Origin: Jatrophihabitans sp964252635 | GTDB lineage: Bacteria; Actinomycetota; Actinomycetes; Mycobacteriales; Jatrophihabitantaceae | Assembly: GCF_964252635.1 (NCBI RefSeq) | Contig: NZ_CAXUNP010000003.1 | Location: 96,673-160,672, forward strand | DNA: 64,000 nt | Direction: 5' to 3' | Shown: positions 59,318 through 64,000 of the stretch, piece after piece | Position numbering within the stretch: position 1 is the first letter of the stretch | How the letters are laid out: every line of letters begins with the position of its first letter | Notes under the pieces: generated by a model | The model's database searches: none | What the model was told of the DNA's origin: nothing | The model's input: only the letters and a program-made list of their open reading frames with translations | Position numbers and translations under genes: made by a program

Positions 59318-61435
59318 GTGACCGACACAGGCAAGAGTTCAGCGGACGGCGTCATCACGACGCACCCGGACTGGTGGACCGACCTCGACACGAAAGCGGT
59401 CGACACCGCACGCCTGCTCGCCGCGGACGCGGTGCAGAAGGCCGGTGACGGCCACCCCGGCACGGCGATGAGCCTGGCCCCGTTGGCCTACCTGCTCTAC
59501 CAGCGCGTCATGCGTCTGGACCCGACCGACCCGGAGTGGGTCGCGCGCGACCGCTTCATCCTGTCGAACGGGCACTCGTCGCTGACGCAGTACTGCCAGC
59601 TGTTCCTGTCCGGCTACGGCCTCGAACTGAGTGACCTCGAGTCGCTGCGCATGTGGGAATCACGCACGCCCGGCCACCCCGAGTACCACCACACCGCAGG
59701 TGTCGAGATCACCACCGGCCCGCTCGGGCAGGGCCTGGCCAACGGCGTCGGGATGGCCATGGCCGCCCGCCGTGAGCGCGGCCTGTTCGACCCGGACGCC
59801 GCCCCCGGCACGTCGCCGTTCGACCACCACATCTACGTCATCGCCGGTGACGGGTGCATGGAGGAGGGCGTCACCGCCGAGGCCTCCTCGCTGGCCGGTC
59901 ACCAGGAGCTCGGCAACCTCACCGTGTTCTACGACGACAACCACATCTCCATCGAGGACAACACCGACGTCGCGTTCAGCGAGGACGTCGGCAAGCGCTA
60001 CGAGGCGTACGGCTGGCACGTGCAGTACGTCGACTCCGGCGAGGACATCGTCGCGCTGGAGAACGCGATCACCGAGGCGCGGAACGTCACCGACAGGCCG
60101 TCGTTCATCATCGTGCGCACGATCATCGGCTGGCCTGCGCCGACGCTCCAGAACACCGGCAAGGCCCACGGTTCGGCGCTGGGCACCGAGGAGATCGCAC
60201 GGACCAAGGAGATCCTCGGCTTCCCGAAGGACACCTCCTTCTACGTCGCCGACGACGTCCTGGGCCACGCTCGTCGCGTGATCGAGCGTGGCCGCGACGC
60301 GCACGAGTCCTGGCAGAAGGACTTCGACGCCTGGGCGCAGGGCAACCCCTCCGGCGCCGCGCTGCACGACCGCATGCAGACCCACACCCTGCCCGAGGGC
60401 TGGACCGACTCGCTGAAGTCGTTCCCGGTCGAGAAGGACGGCAAGCCCAACTCGATCGCGACCCGCAAGGCGTCCGGCGAGGTCCTGACCGGCCTGGCCG
60501 ACGCGCTGCCCGAACTCTGGGGCGGTTCGGCCGACCTCGCCGGCAGCAACCTGACCACCATGGAGGGCGAGCCCAGCTTCCTGCCGTCCGATCACCAGAC
60601 GAAGATGTTCCCGGGCGGGCCCTACGGCCGCACCCTGCACTTCGGCATCCGCGAGCACGCCATGGGCGCGATCATCAACGGCATCGCGGTGCACGGGGCC
60701 ACCCGCCCGTACGGCGGCACGTTCCTCGTGTTCAGCGACTACATGCGCCCGCCGGTCCGCCTGGCCGCGCTCATGAAGCTGCCGTCGATCTTCGTGTGGA
60801 CGCACGACTCCATCGCGGTCGGCGGTGACGGCCCCACTCACCAGCCGGTGGAGCACCTCGCCGCGTTGCGGGCCATCCCGGGGCTGGACGTCGTGCGCCC
60901 GGCCGACGCCAACGAGACGGCCGTGTGCTGGCGCCAGGTGATCGAGAACTACGGCCGGCCGGCCGGCCTGGCGCTGTCGAGGCAGGGCCTGCCCGTGCTC
61001 GACCCGGAGAAGACGCAGGACGCGACCCGCGGCGCCTACGTCCTGGCCGAGGCGACGGTGGGCCGCGCCGAGGTCATCCTCATCGCCACCGGGTCCGAGG
61101 TGTCGCTGGCGCTGGAGGCCCGCACCGTGCTCGAGGACAGCGGCACCCCCACCCGGGTGGTGTCGATGCCGTGCGTCGAGTGGTTCGAGGCGCAGCCGCA
61201 GTCCTACCGCCAGGAGGTGCTGCCACCCGAGATCAAGGCCCGGGTCAGCATCGAAGCTGCGGTGTCCTTCGGCTGGCGCCAGTGGATCGGCGACGCCGGC
61301 GAGTCGATCTCCGTCGAGGAGTTCGGTTCGAGCGCCCCGGGCGACGTGGTGTACGAGCAGTTCGGCTTCACCCCCGACCGCGTCGTCGCGGCCGCCCACC
61401 TGTCCATCCAGCGGGCCAGCAGCGCCACGGCCTGA
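59318..61435 (+). CDS. tkt: transketolase
   Basis: A 705-residue thiamine-diphosphate enzyme moving two-carbon units in the pentose phosphate pathway. ThDP/Mg site GDGCMEEGVTAEASSLAGHQELGNL near 177-201 (GDG...N type), AGDGHPGTAMSLAP near 46-59, catalytic Glu in FGIREHAMG, and THDSIAVGGDGPTHQP near 495-510. First of tkt-tal-zwf. GTG 59318 has GAAGGGA upstream. A TTTCGTG-type promoter is not clear; a TAGGCT at 59220 may be the -10 box, giving an 85-90-base leader. It uses the xylulose 5-phosphate made by XylB. Confidence 0.97.
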   Translation: MTDTGKSSADGVITTHPDWWTDLDTKAVDTARLLAADAVQKAGDGHPGTAMSLAPLAYLLYQRVMRLDPTDPEWVARDRFILSNGHSSLTQYCQLFLSGYGLELSDLESLRMWESRTPGHPEYHHTAGVEITTGPLGQGLANGVGMAMAARRERGLFDPDAAPGTSPFDHHIYVIAGDGCMEEGVTAEASSLAGHQELGNLTVFYDDNHISIEDNTDVAFSEDVGKRYEAYGWHVQYVDSGEDIVALENAITEARNVTDRPSFIIVRTIIGWPAPTLQNTGKAHGSALGTEEIARTKEILGFPKDTSFYVADDVLGHARRVIERGRDAHESWQKDFDAWAQGNPSGAALHDRMQTHTLPEGWTDSLKSFPVEKDGKPNSIATRKASGEVLTGLADALPELWGGSADLAGSNLTTMEGEPSFLPSDHQTKMFPGGPYGRTLHFGIREHAMGAIINGIAVHGATRPYGGTFLVFSDYMRPPVRLAALMKLPSIFVWTHDSIAVGGDGPTHQPVEHLAALRAIPGLDVVRPADANETAVCWRQVIENYGRPAGLALSRQGLPVLDPEKTQDATRGAYVLAEATVGRAEVILIATGSEVSLALEARTVLEDSGTPTRVVSMPCVEWFEAQPQSYRQEVLPPEIKARVSIEAAVSFGWRQWIGDAGESISVEEFGSSAPGDVVYEQFGFTPDRVVAAAHLSIQRASSATA

Positions 61436-61459
61436 ACTGCGTCATCCGTAGGAGGAAAC

Positions 61460-62569
61460 ATGAGTGAACCCCTGGCCGAACTGTCCGACGCCGGTGTCTC
61501 GGTGTGGCTGGACGACATCAGCCGTGAGCGTCTGAGCACCGGCAACCTGCAGGACCTCATCGACACCAAGCACGTCGTCGGGGTCACCAGCAACCCGACG
61601 ATCTTCCAGAAGGCACTGGAGAACGGCGAGGCCTACGACGAGCAGGTCCGCGCCCTCGCCGCCCGCAACATCGAGGGCGACGACGCTATCCGCCTGCTCA
61701 TGGCCTACGACATCCGCTGGGCGTGCGACGTGCTGCGCCCCGTCTACGACCGCACCGACGGTCAGGACGGGCGGGTGTCGATCGAGGTCGACCCGCGCCT
61801 GGCGCACGACGGCGACCGCACGACGGCCGAGGCCAACGGCCTGTGGTGGCTCGTCGACCGTCCCAACGTCATGATCAAGATCCCGGCCACCCAGGAGGGC
61901 CTGCCGGCGATCACCGCGGCCACCGCGGCCGGCATCAGCGTCAACGTCACCCTGATCTTCGGCCTCGACCGGTACGACAAGGTCATGGACGCATACCAGA
62001 GCGGGCTCGAGCAGGCCCGCGACCGCGGCATCGACCTGTCCACGATCCGCTCGGTCGCGTCGTTCTTCGTGTCCCGCGTCGACACCGAGGTCGACAAGCG
62101 GCTCGACAAGATCGGTTCGGACGAGGCCAAGGCCCTGCGCGGCAAGGCGGCCGTGGCCAACGCCCAGCTCGCCTACCAGCGCTTCGAGAAGGTCATCGCC
62201 GCCGACCGGTGGAAGGCCCTGGCCGACGCGGGCGCCAACCCGCAGCGCCCGCTGTGGGCCTCGACCGGCGTCAAGGACCCGGCCTACGACGACACGATGT
62301 ACGTCACCGAGCTCGTCGCCCCGAACACGGTCAACACCATGCCCGAGGCCACGCTCGACGCGGTGGCCGACCACGGCCGCATCACGGGCAACACGATCGC
62401 CGGCAGCTACGAGGCCGCGCAGCAGGTCATCGACCAGCTTGCCGGCCTGGGTATCGGCTACGACGACGTGATCGACACCCTCGAGGCCGAGGGCGTGCAG
62501 AAGTTCGAGGACTCCTACACCCAGCTGGCCGACAGCGTGAAGAGTCAGCTCGCCCAGGCTGACAAGTAG
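61460..62569 (+). CDS. tal: transaldolase
   Basis: A 369-residue TIM-barrel enzyme of the actinobacterial (group 2) type, transferring a dihydroxyacetone unit. GVTSNPTIFQKAL near 37-49, VMIKIPATQEGLPAI with the Schiff-base lysine near 140, VNVTLIFGLDRYDKVMDAY, SVASFFVSRVDTEVDKRLD. ATG 61460 follows AGGAGG. Separated by 24 bases from tkt and by 86 bases, containing a short tandem repeat, from zwf. Confidence 0.96.
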   Translation: MSEPLAELSDAGVSVWLDDISRERLSTGNLQDLIDTKHVVGVTSNPTIFQKALENGEAYDEQVRALAARNIEGDDAIRLLMAYDIRWACDVLRPVYDRTDGQDGRVSIEVDPRLAHDGDRTTAEANGLWWLVDRPNVMIKIPATQEGLPAITAATAAGISVNVTLIFGLDRYDKVMDAYQSGLEQARDRGIDLSTIRSVASFFVSRVDTEVDKRLDKIGSDEAKALRGKAAVANAQLAYQRFEKVIAADRWKALADAGANPQRPLWASTGVKDPAYDDTMYVTELVAPNTVNTMPEATLDAVADHGRITGNTIAGSYEAAQQVIDQLAGLGIGYDDVIDTLEAEGVQKFEDSYTQLADSVKSQLAQADK

Positions 62570-62635
62570 CAGCCGACAAGTAGCAGCCGCCGAGCAACAG
62601 CGGCCACGAAGCAGCCGACACGTAGCCGACGAGCA
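62561..62635 (+). repeat. degenerate tandem repeat spanning the tal stop codon
   Basis: GACAAGTAGCAGCC is repeated exactly at 62561-62574 and 62575-62588, then degrades (ACGAAGCAGCC, GACACGTAGCC, GACGAGCA). The first copy contains the last two tal codons and stop, the copies after it are outside the gene. Confidence 0.75.
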
Positions 62636-62655
62636 ATTCACCAGATCGGGGTCCG

Positions 62656-64000
62656 ATGACCGAACCGGGCACGACCACCGAGGGCCAGCCCGACGCCCTG
62701 GTCGGTTCCGCACAGACCGACCAGGGCGGGTCCAGCTCGACGACCGACGCGCCGCGGGCCAGCACCCCGGCCGCCACCGGCGAGGCCCTGTCCGAATACG
62801 GCGCCGACGGGCCGAACCCGCTACGGGATCCGGCCGACCGACGCCTGCCGCGGGTACCGGAGCCGTGTGCGCTCGTCATCTTCGGTATCGGCGGCGACCT
62901 GTCCCGCAAGAAGCTGATCGCGGCCATCTACGACCTGGCCAACCGTGGGCTGCTGCCCACCGACTTCGTGCTGGTCGGTTTCAGCCGCGCCGACTGGCCG
63001 GACGGCGGCTCGTTCGAGGCCATGGCGCGCAAGAGCGCCAAGGACCACGCGCGCACGGTCTGGAACGAGGAGGTGTGGCGCCGTCTGGCCCACAACTCCC
63101 GCTTCGTCGAGGGATCCTTCGACGACGACGACGCCATCGACCAGCTCGTCGCGACGATGAACGAGCTGAAGGACAGCCACGGCATCAAGGGCAATGCGGC
63201 GTTCTACCTCTCGATCCCGCCCACGCTGTTCCCGAACGTGCTCAAGCAGATGCAGCGCACGGGCCTGTCGGACGCCCGGCAGGCCGGCGGTTGGCGCCGG
63301 GTCGTCGTGGAGAAGCCGTTCGGCCACGACCTGCCGAGCGCGCTCGAGCTCAACCAACTCGTCGACAGTGTCTTCCCCCCGCGCGACGTCTACCGCATCG
63401 ATCACTATCTGGGTAAGGAGACGGTCCAGAACCTGCTGGCGCTGCGGTTCGCCAACCAGCTGTTCGAGCCGGTGTGGAACGCCAACTTCGTCGACTCCGT
63501 CCAGATCACCATGGCCGAGGACGTCGGCATCGGCGGACGTGCGGCGTTCTACCAGGCCACCGGCGCCGCCCGCGACGTGTTGCAGAACCACCTGCTGCAG
63601 CTGCTGGCGCTGACCGCGATGGAGGAGCCGGTCGAGTTCTCCCCCGAGGCCGTGCGCATCGAGAAGCTGAAGGCACTGCGCGCCATCTCCCTGCCCGACG
63701 ACCTCGAGCGGTACGCGGTGCGCGGCCAGTACGACCAGGGATGGCTGGCCGGCGAGCGCGCGGTCGCCTTCCGGGCCGAGAAGGGCATCCCCGAGGACTC
63801 GACGACCGAGACGTACGCCGCCGTCCGGCTCGGCATCGAGACCCGCCGCTGGGCCGGCGTGCCGTTCTACATGCGCACCGGCAAGCGGCTGCCCAAGCGG
63901 GTCACCGAGATCGCGGTGCTGTTCAAGAAGGCACCCCACCTGCCCTTCAGCAAGACCGACACCCAGGAGCTCGGGCACAACCAGCTCGTCATCCGGGTGC
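62656..64000 (+). CDS. zwf: glucose-6-phosphate 1-dehydrogenase, truncated by the window edge
   Basis: The first 448 residues of an enzyme of about 510-550. It oxidises glucose 6-phosphate to 6-phosphogluconolactone with NADP. Nucleotide motif GIGGDLSRKKL near 78-88; substrate motif RIDHYLGKE near 248-256 with the catalytic histidine; VEKPFGHD with the conserved lysine. The first ~54 residues (rich in T, G, S) are an extension before the conserved NPLRDPADRRLPR start. ATG 62656 has a weak GATCGGGG before it. A downstream start is possible. Third gene of tkt-tal-zwf; opcA and pgl are expected to follow. Confidence 0.95.
   Translation, partial: MTEPGTTTEGQPDALVGSAQTDQGGSSSTTDAPRASTPAATGEALSEYGADGPNPLRDPADRRLPRVPEPCALVIFGIGGDLSRKKLIAAIYDLANRGLLPTDFVLVGFSRADWPDGGSFEAMARKSAKDHARTVWNEEVWRRLAHNSRFVEGSFDDDDAIDQLVATMNELKDSHGIKGNAAFYLSIPPTLFPNVLKQMQRTGLSDARQAGGWRRVVVEKPFGHDLPSALELNQLVDSVFPPRDVYRIDHYLGKETVQNLLALRFANQLFEPVWNANFVDSVQITMAEDVGIGGRAAFYQATGAARDVLQNHLLQLLALTAMEEPVEFSPEAVRIEKLKALRAISLPDDLERYAVRGQYDQGWLAGERAVAFRAEKGIPEDSTTETYAAVRLGIETRRWAGVPFYMRTGKRLPKRVTEIAVLFKKAPHLPFSKTDTQELGHNQLVIRV

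Overview
The window is high-GC, gene-dense DNA of an actinobacterium. The suf cluster headed by a SufR-type regulator, InhA/MabA-like FabI and FabG, an Eis-like acetyltransferase, DUF3097, DUF4395 and DUF3817 proteins, a [2Fe-2S]-type ferrochelatase and the ctaA/ctaB/tkt/tal/zwf neighbourhood all fit Actinomycetota, probably Micrococcales (inference; no rRNA is present to fix the genus). It is chromosomal housekeeping DNA. I saw no tRNA, rRNA, CRISPR array, insertion sequence or prophage. Two runs of N mark assembly gaps: 22045-22054 and 56417-56516.

Layout. 1-8 kb: a partial FAD oxidoreductase, a thioesterase, DUF4395, a CPBP protease, an Eis-like acetyltransferase, a VOC protein, an SPFH/NfeD membrane pair, DUF3097 and a conserved hypothetical. 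8-12 kb: an operon fabG-fabI-hemH (fatty-acid elongation plus haem synthesis) divergent from a quinone oxidoreductase. 11.7-15 kb: MoxR-DUF58-VWA operon. 15-19 kb: a small cysteine-rich protein, moaA, a secreted NlpC/P60 hydrolase and a PAP2 membrane protein. 19-22 kb: aconitase with a palindromic operator candidate. 22-25.6 kb: an assembly gap, a zinc-ribbon-like gene broken by an in-frame TAG, and a DEAD/DEAH helicase. 25.7-35.5 kb: a pentose module with xylA, an aldose epimerase, xylB plus an alditol oxidase, a CUT2 sugar ABC transporter and a ROK repressor. 35-41.5 kb: an ABC exporter, a crotonase lacking a normal start codon, a small HTH protein, an ABC-F protein and a zinc metallopeptidase. 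41.6-49.8 kb: DUF3817, an acyl-CoA dehydrogenase, and the sufR-B-D-C-S-U-T Fe-S assembly operon. 49.9-56 kb: an acyltransferase, an ABC-2 exporter, haem A synthase, DUF445 and an ATP-grasp protein. 56-64 kb: a DUF2510 membrane protein with a repeat region, haem O synthase, transketolase, transaldolase and partial glucose-6-phosphate dehydrogenase.

How genes work together. The pentose module can import a sugar (xylF-G-H), convert xylose to xylulose 5-phosphate (xylA, xylB) and, through the alditol oxidase, probably feed xylitol in as xylose; tkt and tal at 59-62.5 kb take the product onward. Two promoter regions of this module share a 17-base TGTT-N9-AACA site that is a good candidate for the ROK repressor. 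hemH, ctaB and ctaA serve haem and haem a supply for the respiratory oxidase; suf supplies Fe-S clusters to HemH, MoaA and aconitase.

The most general signal is regulatory: at least eleven genes have a TANNNT-like -10 hexamer exactly six bases before the start codon, which predicts leaderless mRNAs. The same spacing points to an ATC as the initiator of the crotonase gene, and in sufR the leaderless start lies inside a likely SufR operator. I did not find a clearly new multi-gene system.
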